Origin: Hemileia vastatrix
Lineage: Eukaryota; Basidiomycota; Pucciniomycetes; Pucciniales; Zaghouaniaceae
Reading direction: 5' to 3'
Assembly (NCBI GenBank): GCA_030280995.1
Contig: JASXTE010000015.1
Span: forward strand, 16,382,001-16,446,000
Length of the DNA: 64,000 nt
Below, in pieces: positions 1 through 12,053 of the stretch; the stretch's first letter is position 1; each line of letters opens with the position of its first letter. The translations under genes and the position numbers were made by a program. Under the pieces are notes generated by a model. That model made no database searches and was not told where the DNA came from. It was given only the letters and a program-made list of their open reading frames with translations.

Positions 1-2050
1 ATATAACATAATATAAATTAAAAAATTAAAATTATAATCACAAAATTAAATGAAATTAAGTTAAATTGGTAAATAAAACATAATGAAATGAAATAAAAGT
101 TAGTGTTATCTTTCCATCAAAAAATTTAAACAACTACTTAAAGTTAGTCTTATATAATCATTCAAAATGTTGGTGTTATCTCATCCTTCAAAATGTAAAG
201 CCTATACGTTTATAATGGATATTAATTTTAAATGTTAGGGTTTGAATGCCATCATTTTTGTGCTAGATCTAACCTTTAGAGATTTTTTTAGGGCTAGCAT
301 CTTTGTTTCATTTTAGATTTTTAGTTAAATTAACTTATGTAATTTATTTATATTATAGTATCCTAAAATTTCCATAATTTAATATAGTTTAAATTAATTA
401 TATTGCATTACACTTTTAATTTATTATTTTATAGTAAATTATATTATATTGTATTATAAAAAATCCTAGAAGAATTTTTACTTAACCTTTAGTCCCGAGA
501 AGACACTGGTTACAAAAGTTTTAATAAGAACCAGTGCGAGAATTTATGAATACGAGAGAAAATCAAACTCGATTAAATCGCATGAAATGAGAGCCTATCT
601 AAGCTAATAATTATGTGCTTAAGCGATCGGCTTTTCACAGCTTGAGCAATATTATTATTGTACCGGATGGTGTCCAGGCGACTGGTGATAGATGAACAAC
701 AAGTCCATCAATTGCCTGGCACTGCAAGTATCTACGGAAGACAATCTTGTAGCTTCTAACTTTGATCTCTTGCTTAAACTTTGGCCCAGGACATTACCGC
801 ACCATCTTCTTTCCTACTGATTCGCGCAAATGTCGCTAAATTCCAAGTATTGCTAAAATCAGACTCCCTATACGCCTGGCCGCGTTGGGATGAGCAAACT
901 CACCCCTTCTTGGATATGGACCATGCTTGCTCGAATTAAAAAAGACCCAGCGTGATTTGGCTGAAATGTGCCCGAAATTTACTGCGCCCAGATAAAATAT
1001 TTTAAAATTAGCGAAGCAGCTAAAATTCTTTAATTTCTTAATTACATTAAACAAGAATATTTGTTCATCCCTATGGGACACAATAAAAAAGAGCTCAATT
1101 TCTACGCTTCCTCAATCCCCTTTCTACGAGCAACATTTTACCAAGTTTTTAATGTTTTTAATCTACTTTGATAACATGATTATCCGTATTTCACAAACAA
1201 ATTTGCGAACGTATTATAAGAAATGGGCAAAAGTATTGAGGTATTGATTGGTTTATTGAAGGGTATTAAAGCTAAAAATCCCTCACTAAAAATGGACTAT
1301 TTTACTATCAAATCAGCCATGATTATTTCTTCGTAAATGACACATCTTGCTCCAAAAACCCTTTTGTTTTGATGATTAAAGTTGAGTTTGTAGTTTTATT
1401 TTTGTGGCGAATTACCTTTAATGAATGGAGGACTTCTAACTATGATACTCTATATTGTTGATATTCGATCTATGCATAGATTGAAGTTTTTGCCCGCCTG
1501 TGGCATTCCTGGCCACTCTCAATATCAATCGTACCAAAATTACAAACTTTGATACAACTGGGCACGGGACTGCAATAACGGCAGTGACAGAATGACACCT
1601 AGTAAATTAACGGAAAAGCAATAATATCTCATATGAGTAGGAGATGAAGCAGGTACACTTAAAAAAACAAAGTTTAAAAAATTCACAAGAGCTTAGGCCT
1701 TCAATCAACACAAACACCCGTGTATTAAATCAATAAACTGCGATGTGATGATCCTACCATTCACCTAGTTAGTTTAAAGGCATTCAGTCAGGAAAGGGTG
1801 GACGGTTCTTTTTTCTGCTAGTAATTAAACTCTCTGGCTGATTAAAAAAGTATAAAGGTGTGGGCTGAGGTCATATAAATCCCTCTTGCTAGTCAAAGTT
1901 TTTAAATATATCATTTTTCACAGTAACCCTGTTTTGCAATGAGTCGTTCCCCTCCGGACGCTCGTTAATTCCATAAAATTTATTGTGTAGCCACCTTTCA
2001 CTCATACCCTTTTGAGGAGTATAATTATTTTTTTCAGTCCTCGGTCTCCA
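1..2050. other. Gene-free upstream region
   Basis: I see no supportable gene here. The first 480 bases are very AT-rich and repeat-like; 480-2000 is more mixed in composition, with only short frames broken by stops on both strands. A small inverted repeat (CACTGGTT ... AACCAGTG) lies around 503-536. The last part is presumably the upstream regulatory region of the oxidase gene that starts at 2135. Confidence 0.5.
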
Positions 2051-2066
2051 TATCTCACTTTTGGAC

Positions 2067-2076
2067 ATATATAAAG
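2067..2076 (+). promoter_or_regulatory. Candidate TATA box of the oxidase gene
   Basis: The string ATATATAAAG lies about 60 bp before the ATG at 2135, in an otherwise mixed-composition stretch followed by a pyrimidine-rich leader (ACTTTCTCACTTTCG). Position and sequence fit a fungal core promoter. No transcript data are available, so this is inference. Confidence 0.45.
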
Positions 2077-2134
2077 GTGGTCAAATTAATCAGATTCCAT
2101 ACTTTCTCACTTTCGAAGTCTTTTTGTGGTCAAA

Positions 2135-4564
2135 ATGAAATTAAGAACTCGAATTTTCGTTGGTGTGGCTATTTCTATCGCCTTGAGCTATAGCGCCTCC
2201 GGGTCTCCTACAGCAAATACTTTTGAAGTAGTTGGTACAACTGGAGTCTCGGCTCAACAGTTTTTTGTTGGCGGTTTGAATAAGGTATGTAACCTTTCAT
2301 TTTTACAAGCTATTATTTTAATTTCTTAACTCTTCCTGTTTATCATTTTAGATTTATATTCTCGATAAAGTTGAGAATAATCCTACTCGCATTGCAGGTA
2401 CAAACAAACCTGCTTGGGCAACTGAATATGATATTCGGAGTAAGTAAATTTATAGTGATAATGATATTTCTAACTACTCTAATAATAAGCCAACTGACTT
2501 GATTCCTATTTGAAATTAGCAAATCAATTTCGAACCATGCCGTAAGTCAGCATATTGTGTTAAAAATATTTCATAAAATTTTTAGACAGCCTTTTTTTTG
2601 GCCTTTTAAAGTGTCGCCTCAAATACTTTTTGTGCAGGAGGTTCTGTGCTTGGAAACGGTACATGGTTATCAGCGGGGGGAAACAAAGCTGTTACATGGG
2701 GAGGATTAGATGGTACTAATCTTGCCGGGCCATATTATAATGATGATGGAGCAAAAAGTATTCGACTACTCGATCCATGTGATAATGATGAGAATTGTCA
2801 ATGGGTTGTTAACCCCGGTGGTGCGCTTATGCAAGCTAAACGTTGGTATCCTACGATAGAAACCGTAGAAGATGGAAGTGCTATAATTGTTAGTATTTTA
2901 TCATTGTTTGTTATAAAATTAATTTCATCAATCTCAAAATTTGTACGCAGATTGGTGGGTGTACAGACGGCGGATATGTTAACGATGCTGGACAAAACAT
3001 TCCCACCATTGAATATTTTCCTTCTAAGGGGCCAGCAGTTGGATTGAATATTCTCACAACAACATTACCCGCCAATTTGTACACATTAACTTGGCTTCTT
3101 CCGTCTGGAAATTTGTTTCTGCAAACAAATTTGGGGACTGAAATTTTTGATTATAAGAAAGGAGTGGAATACCCTCTTCCAAACATGCCTCATGCCGTGC
3201 GGACATATCCAGCTTCAGCAGCCACAGCAATGCTTCCATTAACACCCATGAACAATGTATGTTTTTATGTTTTCATGAATAAAGACCCATTCTGATACAT
3301 CATAACAAATGTGGCCTGGTATTCAGTACACTGCTACTATATTGTTTTGCGGAGGAACAAATCTACAGCCCGATCAATGGGTGACAAATTGGAACATAGC
3401 TGCGTGAGTTCATCCGCTCATCCATTCGCTAATCCATCCCTTTGTAGAACTACTAACTAATTGTTATAAACAGCTACCCCGCCGACAACTCATGTGTGAA
3501 AATGTCTCCCGATGTTTCAACTGAGTGGGAAGAGGAAGATTACTTACCTGAAGGCCGAGTTATGGGTAGCTTTGTTTTCTTGCCGGACGGTAGATTGTGG
3601 CTTGGAAACGGTATTTCACGGGGTACGGCTGGATATGGAAATACCAGTTGGGCCATTGGCCAAGCTTTTGGTACTGATCCTATATATGCGCCTGCTTACT
3701 ATGATCCCAAGGCGTCTAAAGGTCGAAAGTGGTCACGGCCGATGGCAAATGCTACAGTTCCAAGATTATATCATTCAGTTGCTTCTCTCCTCTCAGATGG
3801 ATCTATAATGACTGCTGGTTCCAATGTAAATCATTACATTTGGTATTTGAAATACTTGAATATTGACAAGCTCTTTACTTCGATATAGCCCAATGCTGAT
3901 TACATTGCACCCGGGACAAAAGGCTATCCTTGGGTGACAGAGTATCGGGCAGAAAAGTGTTAGTTATATTTATAATTAGGCAACAGATTTTTTTTACTGA
4001 AAGTCTTGTTTTTGGACAGTTTATCCTGATTACTACACTAAAACGCGTCCCAAGCCCAGTGGTTTGCCAAGCCAACTCAGCTATGGGGGTGACTATTTCA
4101 ACGTATCATTGTCTGCTTCAGACGTTGGCGACAAAGCAAACTTAGACAACACTTTTATTTCAATTGTGCGAGTTGGTTACTCTACCCATGCGATGAACAT
4201 GGGGCAAAGGTTTCTCCAGTTAAACAATACTTACTCAATTAACGATGACGGTTCAGCTATTTTGCATGTTTCTCAAATGCCACCTTGTGTTGGTTGCTTT
4301 CCTCCAGGGCCAGCTTTTATGTTCACCGTTGTCAAGGGCGTCCCTTCTATTGCTAGTATGGTGATGATTGGAACTGGGAAGCTAGGTACACAACCGGTTA
4401 AGCCAGCTGCCCCGCTCCCCGGAACTTTGGCTAGTTGGTCGGGTACCACCTCTTCAAGTTCAGGATCCATATCGAAAAAATCTTCAGCTACAAGACCTAT
4501 CGCTACTTTAAATACCTTAACATTAGCGTTTCTCGGAGTTTATGCGAGTTTGATGTTAAGATAG
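2135..4564 (+). CDS. Glyoxal oxidase-like copper radical oxidase, nine exons
   Basis: Secreted copper radical oxidase of the glyoxal oxidase type (AA5_1-like), which in this family oxidises small aldehydes and releases H2O2. Exons read as 2135-2284, 2352-2439, 2520-2541, 2612-2888, 2951-3256, 3327-3403, 3474-3825, 3889-3958 and 4020-4564. They sum to 1887 nt, giving 628 residues with no internal stop, and all introns are GT..AG. ATG 2135 was chosen because it opens a good signal peptide (hydrophobic core FVGVAISIALS). The family's catalytic residues are all visible: C94 (TFCAGG) and Y166 (RWYPT) for the Cys-Tyr cofactor, and Y406-H407 (RLYHS) and H504 (GYSTHAMN) as copper ligands. The C-terminal part matches the DUF1929 domain. 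The end is Ser-rich followed by a hydrophobic tail, so a GPI anchor is possible. It is the only intact host gene in the window. Its natural substrate cannot be told from sequence. Confidence 0.93.
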
Positions 4565-5175
4565 TAGCTCGAAAAGATCAAAGAAGCGTCACGAAATAGG
4601 TATATCATGTACCATTTGGTTGAATAATTATCAACTTCCAGTCTCGGACATGTTTAATTTTTCTTCATTTTTTCACTAATGTCAGCAGTATACTCAATTT
4701 AATGAAGTCTAAAAAACATTTTTTTTGTGTTTGTTTATTTATTATATTGGGATGCATTTGAAATGCAAAGCGAGCTTTCTAACTGAGCTTCTCTACTATG
4801 TGCACTCAAATTTGTAGCTAGACTTTCATTTTTTCATTTCCTTTTTGAGGAAATATTAACCGATTAATATTTGCTTACTTTTTTGTTTAACAGGGCACGT
4901 GGCTTGTAATATATTCTATAAATCTGATTAAGCACTAGCATAACTTAATTAAATGTGTTGCCTGGTAAGCTAGGCATCAATTGATGAAATTGATGAATTT
5001 AATTAAGGATTTATTTCATGGTCCATGGACCACTAGAACGTTACTGGGACCTCCTTGAAAGTCCACCGGTTTCTCAACTCAAGTTGAACTCAAATTCGAC
5101 ACCATTTCTAATAAAAGATTAATTTTTTTTTCCATGCCAAGAAAAGAACCAGTGCTGAAAACACCATAAGAATAT
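4565..5175. other. 3' flank of the oxidase gene, no gene seen
   Basis: AT-rich sequence between the oxidase stop codon and the first solo LTR. It should contain the 3' UTR and poly(A) site, which I cannot place. Short palindromic text (GGTCCATGGACC) occurs near 5021-5032. No coding potential is visible. Confidence 0.4.
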
Positions 5176-6323
5176 TGTCGGTCAGTCGTCTAGAAGATAT
5201 AAGAGAAGAGGGAAGAAAAGAGAGGAGGACAAGAAGGAAATAATAGTTTAGAAATAAAAGAAATAAAAACAATTAAAATTATTTAATTTATTTGAGAGAA
5301 GGCAACGACGAGTGATCTGAGAGGTGACAACAAATTGGTTTTATTAATATTAATATTATTTAAGTAAGAGTTCTGCGCGGCAAACACTATAATTACTATC
5401 AGACTTAAGGCAACCTTTAAATTGTTATTTAGAATTTTTAATTAGAATTTAATACTAATAAAAATAATAATAAGCGTAATAAATTTATTTTTAAATTGTT
5501 GAGTGTGTAATCAGTGATGAGGCTACAGGGGATTATCCAAGGCCCTTTTATAGGCAATGGGTCCTCTGAAGCGCTACTATATTTGTAAATACAATGATTA
5601 GAATGGAATAAAACAAATATATCAAAAGAGTAAATGAAACATAACAATATAGAGAAAAACATGAAACAAATAATTAAAAGCCCAATTAAGAATCCAATTT
5701 CCCCGCCATTAATTCCCAAATCAGTAAGTGACAATAGTGAATAACTAAACAAGATTGGAACATAGGAACTATGAGAAATATAATTCCAAACAGATGGTAC
5801 AATCTGATTAAAGGATATTTTAAGTGAAACAAAAAAATACTTTGACGCAACAAAACATGTAATTAATCTCAATTTAGTATAAATTAATTTATTTGTTTTT
5901 TTTTTTTTCTAACACAATTAAGGGTCAAAAGAAGCGTCATTAATTATTGTTTAGTTTTATATGAGAGGTGTTATTTAATATATAAATTTAAATAATTAAT
6001 TTAAATATATTATAAATCAATTTTACACTTGTAATTATAATATATGTTTTTTAATTAATTAAATATAAATTTATAATTATTAAATACATAAAAATGCGCC
6101 ATTATTTGTAGAATATATTATATTATGCTCAATTTAATTGTATATAAAAATATATATATAACCAATAAATTTAATGTAACACTTGTATATAATAAAATTC
6201 TTATATAATTTCATTATGCAATAAAATATTAAGTTATATTCATTAAATACAAGTCTTACCCACTCTTTAAGGTTTTATAATTTATATATCATTTACTGGA
6301 CTCCTGGAATAGCCTGGCTGACA
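5176..6323 (-). mobile_element. Solo LTR, Ty3/Gypsy (family of elements C and D)
   Basis: A 1148-bp LTR that starts TGTCGGTCAG and ends AGCCTGGCTGACA, flanked by a perfect 5-bp target duplication AATAT (5171-5175 and 6324-6328). No internal region is attached, so it is a solo LTR left by recombination between the two LTRs of a complete element. It lies on the minus strand. In that sense it has a TATA box (TATAAAAGGG, plus-strand 5543-5552) followed by GGCCTTGG, as in the LTR of element D. It sits about 600 bp downstream of the oxidase gene. Confidence 0.9.
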
Positions 6324-6602
6324 AATATGTTTGGAATGTGGGGGAATGATAATAATAGTTTTTAACGGGATACTAAATGACCATACTAGCAGACTTGATT
6401 GGAATTACTTGATTCACACCAGGCATGTTATTTTTTTCTCCATGCTTGATTATGCCCCAACTATGTATATAGATTAAAGCTAGGCAACAAGAATCCATAA
6501 ATTCAAAGTATAAAATCACCAAAACATGCTCAATGTCAGCCTGATTCTGTGAGAATATATTTTTATGAGTAAACCATCAATTGTACAACTTGTGGGTTGA
6601 TA

Positions 6603-7037
6603 CAGCTGATGTAAAAAAGCTTGCGGTTTTTTCAAAAATCATTTGTTTTTTCGGCCCATCCATCCCACCCAAACCAAATATGCATAATGACCGCTTGCCC
6701 CCCCTCCAGCACGCACTTTTGCCCTCCCACCCTTTCCTAATAAAACTTGCATGCTCACTTCTATTCTCTTTTCATACTTTTCTCATCCCTTTCATATTTT
6801 TAGAGTTATGATTTTCCCTTGCTTCTCACAGACTCCCAATTCCTTGTTTCTCTCCTTTGCTGCTTGGACAAATCCTCAATTTTTTCATATCCCTGGATCT
6901 TCTGTTTCTTCAAAATCAGCTTGATCTGTTGTCCATGCCCCTTGCTATTGGTAAGTTCTTTGCAGTATTTATACTGCTTTGGAAATTTCTAACATGTGTT
7001 TTCTTTCCTTCTGTCTAAACCAACAGTGCTTTGCTTT
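6603..7037 (+). repeat. Left terminal inverted repeat of the Tc1/mariner-like element
   Basis: About 435 bp that matches the reverse complement of 11612-12051 over essentially its whole length with scattered differences. It contains a C-rich block, a pyrimidine-rich stretch and, near 6935, ATGCCCCTTGCTATTG followed by GTAAGT, which looks like a short first exon and a splice donor. The right copy has the same donor, but the ATG has changed. The repeats may therefore carry the promoter and first exon of both inward-facing genes. Confidence 0.8.
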
Positions 7038-7272
7038 TTTTTCTTTATTTTTTGTTCCTTTCTACACTTCAATATCTTGGTATCTTTCTTTTTTATTTTA
7101 ATATTTGTTTTCATCTATTGAAGTGTTATTTCTTTAGCATTCCCTAATTTTTTTTTGCTTCCAAAAATTGGCCTTCCTCCTCATCCTAGCTCCTACAAGC
7201 TCAGTAAGTCTTTACTTTTTTATAATTATGTAGTCACACAACTGACTGATCACCTTCCCTTTTCTCTGGAAG

Positions 7273-9978
7273 ATGTCTTCTTTTATTATGGATCTCCCCC
7301 CTGTGCATAATGGAGACTTTTCCGGCTCTTATCATCCTGAAGATGATTAAATTGATCACTCTGAACATATGGACACACTTGACAACCCAGATGAAGACCC
7401 ACCTTGCACCTCCATAATAGTCAAATTCACTTTTTTTCTTAATGACCAATCAACTTCAATATCCTCAAACAAGGCCAAATCTTCTCCCAATTTAAACACA
7501 ACTAGGTGTTCCAGAGTCACCTCTGACCCAGAAAAACTTTCTTTTGAATGGCAACTCAAGAACACAAACCTTGATGAGTTTAAGAAGTGTGCTCTAGTCA
7601 CAATCAAAGATGATGAAGATGAGGATCTTGCTGTCTTTGCTGAACATCAAGAAAAGAATGGAAACATTACCTGGCTATTATCAGTCAATAATGGATGAGA
7701 ATGGTCCCCAAGGCAGAAAAAGAAGTTAGTATGTGATGAATCATTAGAAAATCTTATGGAGTTTGTACATGGTTGCCCTATAAATTCTCAAGTCACTTGC
7801 CATTTACTTCAAAGAGATCCTAAGTTTGCTGCCCATGAAAGTATTTTTAATTTTTTTGTGCAGTTTATGTAACTAACTATTTATATTTTTCTAAATACAG
7901 AAATCTGAATTGTACATCAAGCTTAAATGCACTCACTCTTCTTTGGACCATGAAGACAGTGAAGATGACAACTTTCATACTTCATCAAGTGCATTTTCAA
8001 ATAAGAAGCACTATGAGATACTACCAGTGTCAGTATTGTCTAGTATATAAGTATGATTTAATAGTATTTATTAATAGTCCTACTACTTATTGATGAATGA
8101 TTTAGTTATTAAACCTCAGGGGAAGACTAATAAAATAGTTATACTCAAATAAAACTCACAATACTTGGATTTTAAATGCGTGCTAGTGGTGGAAAATAGA
8201 TAAATAGAATATAGTTATAGCTTTTATAATGATAATATCAATGTATAAAGGATTTATAATATATTCCTAAATGCTAATAATTGTATTTAAAGGTTTGATT
8301 GAATTGTAGTAAGTAAGTGATGATGAATAACCCGTCAAATCCCTCCTTACTTATACCAAAATCCCATGGAGTGCACAGACCTTCAATCCAGATGATGTCA
8401 CTTCTATCCCCAGAAATTACAGAACTTTGAGAGTCAATAACCTCCCCATGGCGTCCAATTCAAGCATATTCAACACCCAGACCTCCAGTAAGGACCTTCC
8501 ATCACAATTAATGCTAACACAGACCCAAACCATAATTAGAAAATCCAGATAAAAGCGGATACCATAAAGAAACAGGTAAAATAACTAATCCAAAAGGAAT
8601 AAAATGAAACCCAAAGCATATAAAGGAAAAAAATGAAGTGTCCAAGCCCCCAATAACATCCCCAAGCATCCATATTAACCCAGCTATGACCTCCCAACCC
8701 ATAAATCCGTGAATATCCATCCAAGGAAGCAGATTAAGTTGTCCAAACTGAGTATATGCGCCTGAAATAGGTGTCTATGCTTCTGTAGGCGTTGTGAATC
8801 CTCTGATTATGTCCATATGACCTAAAATAATCAGAAAAACAAAGGTTATAGGCTATTAAGAGGCTAAAACCTACTTATAGACCTAAATATACATAATATA
8901 CTGCATATTTCACTGAATATGAGCTTTATGTATTCATTTAAGCTTATGTATGTCAATAATTACTTAATATCACTTATGATAAGTATATTATGACTCAATT
9001 AAAACCTTAATAAGTATTATTAGTCTATGGATAAGCTATTTAAACTACTATAAGTTATATAATAGTGTAATAATTATATATATATGTATTATAATCATAT
9101 ATATAACTGTTTTAACCTTATTTTTAAGATATAAGCTTAATGTACTTAAGGTTATCTTATTTTAAGTATAAGAAATACTCATTCCTAGGGATATCTAGAC
9201 TGAAAACCAGAGATCATGGCAGCTCATGGACCTCAAGAACATCTTAGCAAATCTGCCAAAGCACCAGTCTATTTAAATCCTGAAACCCCAAATGAGTTAT
9301 TTATTATTACTATGGCAAAAGCTGACATTTGGGCTAATATTATTGTAATTGTTTATTTTTATTGACCATTTTGAATTTTTTCTTTATATTTATTATTTTC
9401 TCTTTTCTCTTTCTGACCAGCAACAAAAAAATAGGGATGCCTCTGTCACTTGCCCTCCAAAATCTCCAGTCTTCAAATTTCAGACAGCAAACAATATTCC
9501 AAGCACTCAAGCCCCTGTCTCACTGAACACTGGTTTTTATGGAAATTTAGGTTCACATATAAATTCTATGAGCTGGTCCACACCTGCTATGTGGTCTTTT
9601 GGTTTCTTGATGCTTATAAATCATTTGTGGGGATCACAAGCAATGCAATCATATCAAGGCATTCCTCCTTTTAGTTACGATTCTCGACCTATTGTTGCAG
9701 CCTTGGGATCTGGAATCATTAAAGGTAACCTCTCATCTGGTGATGGATCAGAAGATGAAGCATTGGTTGAAGAATTTTTATGTTTTGCTGATGTTGATAG
9801 CACTGACCCTGACATTTTAAACCCTTTGAAAAAGCTGGTTATGTCATGATAGACATATTTAAAAGAATTTCCTCTTTCAGATTTTATTGAAGCTGGTGTC
9901 CCACTTGGTCCTGCCAGTGCTTTAGTATGAGAAGCACCTAAATTTAATCATCACTTGAGAGTCAAGAAGAGTGGGTAG
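7273..9978 (+). pseudogene. Unidentified accessory gene of the Tc1/mariner-like element
   Basis: A decayed gene I do not recognise. Reading blocks are 7273-7841 (interrupted by TAA 7348 and TGA 7696), about 7902-8027, and, after the inserted LTR, 9206-9350 and 9421-9978. The reading continues cleanly across the LTR once one ACCAG target copy is removed. A GT..AG intron is likely near 7840-7900 and another before 9421. The product is acidic and Ser-rich in its N-terminal half. Its last part (FLCFADVDSTDPDILNPL ... LSDFIEAGVPLGPASAL) resembles the short helical SAM-like end of many basidiomycete proteins, but that is only a resemblance. It is transcribed inward from the left TIR, towards the transposase gene. 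Confidence 0.55.
8028..9205 (-). mobile_element. Solo LTR inside the Tc1/mariner-like element
   Basis: An 1178-bp LTR with perfect 5-bp target duplication ACCAG (8023-8027 and 9206-9210). It begins TGTCAGTATTG and ends CTAGACTGAAA, where the expected CA terminus has decayed to AA. It is the same family as the solo LTR at 55372-56548 (1177 bp), with shared text such as AAACCTCAGGGGAAGA and GGTGGAAAATAGATAAAT. Orientation is inferred from the right end, which resembles the right ends of the minus-strand B LTRs. Confidence 0.85.
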
Positions 9979-10391
9979 GTTAAATTTTCCACTTCTAATA
10001 TTTAAAATTAATAAATAAAATAAAATAAGGGGAATCAAAAACATAAATAAAAAAATGGAATTTGTGATTATGTTTCTTGTACATATTAGATTAAGAGATT
10101 ATCTGTTATATGATGGAATAAAAAATACATTAAATGTGAGCCAAAGTTTATGGGAATATAATCATGATTAAATGAACAATATATGGAGTCAATTGAGTGA
10201 TTAATGGAGTCATTTCATGACTTCAAGTTCAGAGAAACTTCTTCTGCAATTTTTTTTTGGTTTTTCATAAGTTTTGCTTGTTTTCAGCAATCAAAATTAA
10301 TAAGAATTCAAAAACGCAAAATTTCTCAAGTAAAATTTCATGTCCACAGAAAAAAAAACAATTTATTTCAAGCCTATCAAATATCTAACAA
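9979..10391. other. Spacer between the two convergent transposon genes
   Basis: AT-rich spacer inside the Tc1/mariner-like element, between the stop codons of its two converging genes. Presumably it holds both 3' UTRs. I see no further coding sequence or repeat. Confidence 0.4.
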
Positions 10392-11510
10392 TTATACATT
10401 CTTATCTACATAGGCACTTCCACAGAAAAGATTGTGGATCAAACTAGGAGTAAATTTTAACTTCACATAAGCCTCAATGATATCCCTATCTTCAGCCCCA
10501 CCTTTCAAGTTACCATATTTACAAAGGTTGGATTTCAAAATACTGAACCCCTTTTCAATGGGCTTTAGGTCAGGTGAATAAGCTGGTAAGTAAACTAGCC
10601 TACACCCCCTACTAGAGACAATATCTATTACATGTCCATTGTGATAAATAAGATCATTATCTAGGACTAAAACTCTTGATGTACCTGGGTAAGGATGCAT
10701 CATTTTGATCTAAAAAAACATTAGATTAAATATAAAATAAAAAAATAAAGTTAAGAAAAATAGGAACTTACCAAGATGTGTTCCAAGTAATACTTAAAGT
10801 CCAAATAGGCTACATTTTCAGTCTTCACAGAGACAGAAACTAATCCTGAAAGTGAGATTGAAGGGATCACATTGAAACAATGAGTTGCACACTTTTTTGG
10901 TATATGTGAGGTTTGTTTCCCAACTTCTTCCCAGCCATGAGTGCTCCTTACACCATCAAGGGATATTCCACTCTCATCTAAATAATACAAAATAAAAAAC
11001 AAACAGTAAGATAAAAAAATAAGAGCACAAAAAACCTTACCTGTGAAAATCAAACTTTGGAGATCAAAATGAGCCATCAGTGAGATGTATTTATTTTGTT
11101 CATGCAGATTTTAATTTGCATGCACTTTTTGGATGGTTTTTCATGACATGTTCAAACGTAAATGTAACTCATTAGCAATAGTCTTGATAGAAACAGAAAT
11201 TTTTTGATTTTGTGTCAAGTCAATTTGAAGCTCCATCAAGTACTTTGTTGGCTTGGATTCAATCATGACCTTCAACAGTTCTTGTGCTTCATCTTCCAAT
11301 TCAAGGGGTTGGCCACGCTTCAAGTAAGATTTGGGATTGACAACAACAGCATGTGTGTTCTGATATAATTGCTTTTAACATAGTAGGTAATCAGGACTGA
11401 CCAAGGAGCCATGCATACTGTTGATTTGAGTGAGGTACTTCCCATCCAATGCATCTCTCACCACATGGAGCTTAAAGACTGCTTGATACTTTTGAAACAC
11501 CATCAAAAGC
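10392..11510 (-). pseudogene. Tc1/mariner (IS630-type) DD34E transposase, broken
   Basis: Transposase gene of the surrounding element. Exons on the minus strand: about 11510-11041, then 10977-10772, then 10709-10392, joined by two short GT..AG introns that keep the frame. The N-terminal exon has a helix-turn-helix region (KRGQPLELEDEAQELL ... IKTIANELHLRL) and at least three in-frame stops. The catalytic part has all three acids: D in FTDESG (rebuilt across the first intron), D in VLVLDND, and E in SPDLKPIEKGF. There are 34 residues between the second and third, as in Tc1-like enzymes. The gene reads inward from the right TIR. With its stops the protein is inactive as written. Confidence 0.85.
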
Positions 11511-11611
11511 AATATGAGCACAAAAAATAAAATAATAAGTTTGAATTACTAAAATAAATATAAAAAATAAAAAATAATTGGCTTACCTCTTGAAAATGTG
11601 GGAAAATAGCC

Positions 11612-12051
11612 AAAAAAAATGCAAAGCACTACTGGTTTAGGCTGAAGGAAATAAAACACATGTTAGAGATTTCCAAAGCAGTATAAATACTGTGAAGAGC
11701 TTACCAATAGCAAGGGGAACAGAAAACAGATCAAGCTTATTTTGAAGAAACAGAAGATCCAGGGATATGAAAAAATTGAGGATTTGTCCAAGGGGAGAAG
11801 GAGAGAAACAGGGAATTGGGAGTCTGTGAGAAAGCAAGGGAAAATAATAACTCTAAAAATATGAAAGTGATGAGAAAAGTACAAAAAGAGAAGAGAAGTG
11901 AGCAGCATTCAAGTTTTATTGGGCAAGGATGGGAGGGCAAAAGTGCATGCTGGAGGGGGGGCAAGCGGGCATTATGCATATTGGGTTTGGGTGGGATGGG
12001 TTGGCCAAAAAAATATTTAAAAAAAAACTGCAAGCTTTTTTACATCAGCTG
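11612..12051 (-). repeat. Right terminal inverted repeat of the Tc1/mariner-like element
   Basis: The inverted partner of 6603-7037, ending ACATCAGCTG next to the TA target site. On the minus strand it carries the same leader-like text and the CTTGCTATTG-GTAAGC donor. A second donor (AAGAGGTAAGC) follows just inside the repeat, so the transposase transcript probably starts in this TIR. Confidence 0.8.
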
Positions 12052-12053
12052 TA

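Larger units (their letters stand above)
6603..12051. mobile_element. 5.4-kb Tc1/mariner-like transposon with long TIRs and two genes
   Basis: A DNA transposon bounded by inverted repeats that begin CAGCTGATGTAAAAAAGC and flanked by TA on both sides (6601-6602 and 12052-12053), the target site used by Tc1/mariner elements. The repeats run about 435 bp each. Inside are two convergent genes: an unidentified gene on the plus strand (7273-9978) and a DD34E transposase on the minus strand (10392-11510). Both have in-frame stops, and the first is split by a solo LTR. Removing that LTR and its target copy leaves about 4.27 kb, still large for this superfamily, where one transposase between short TIRs is usual. 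Confidence 0.85.

Noticed and set aside
836..1081. An 81-codon minus-strand frame upstream of the oxidase.
   Set aside because: No recognisable domain, no intron or promoter support, and composition like its non-coding surroundings.
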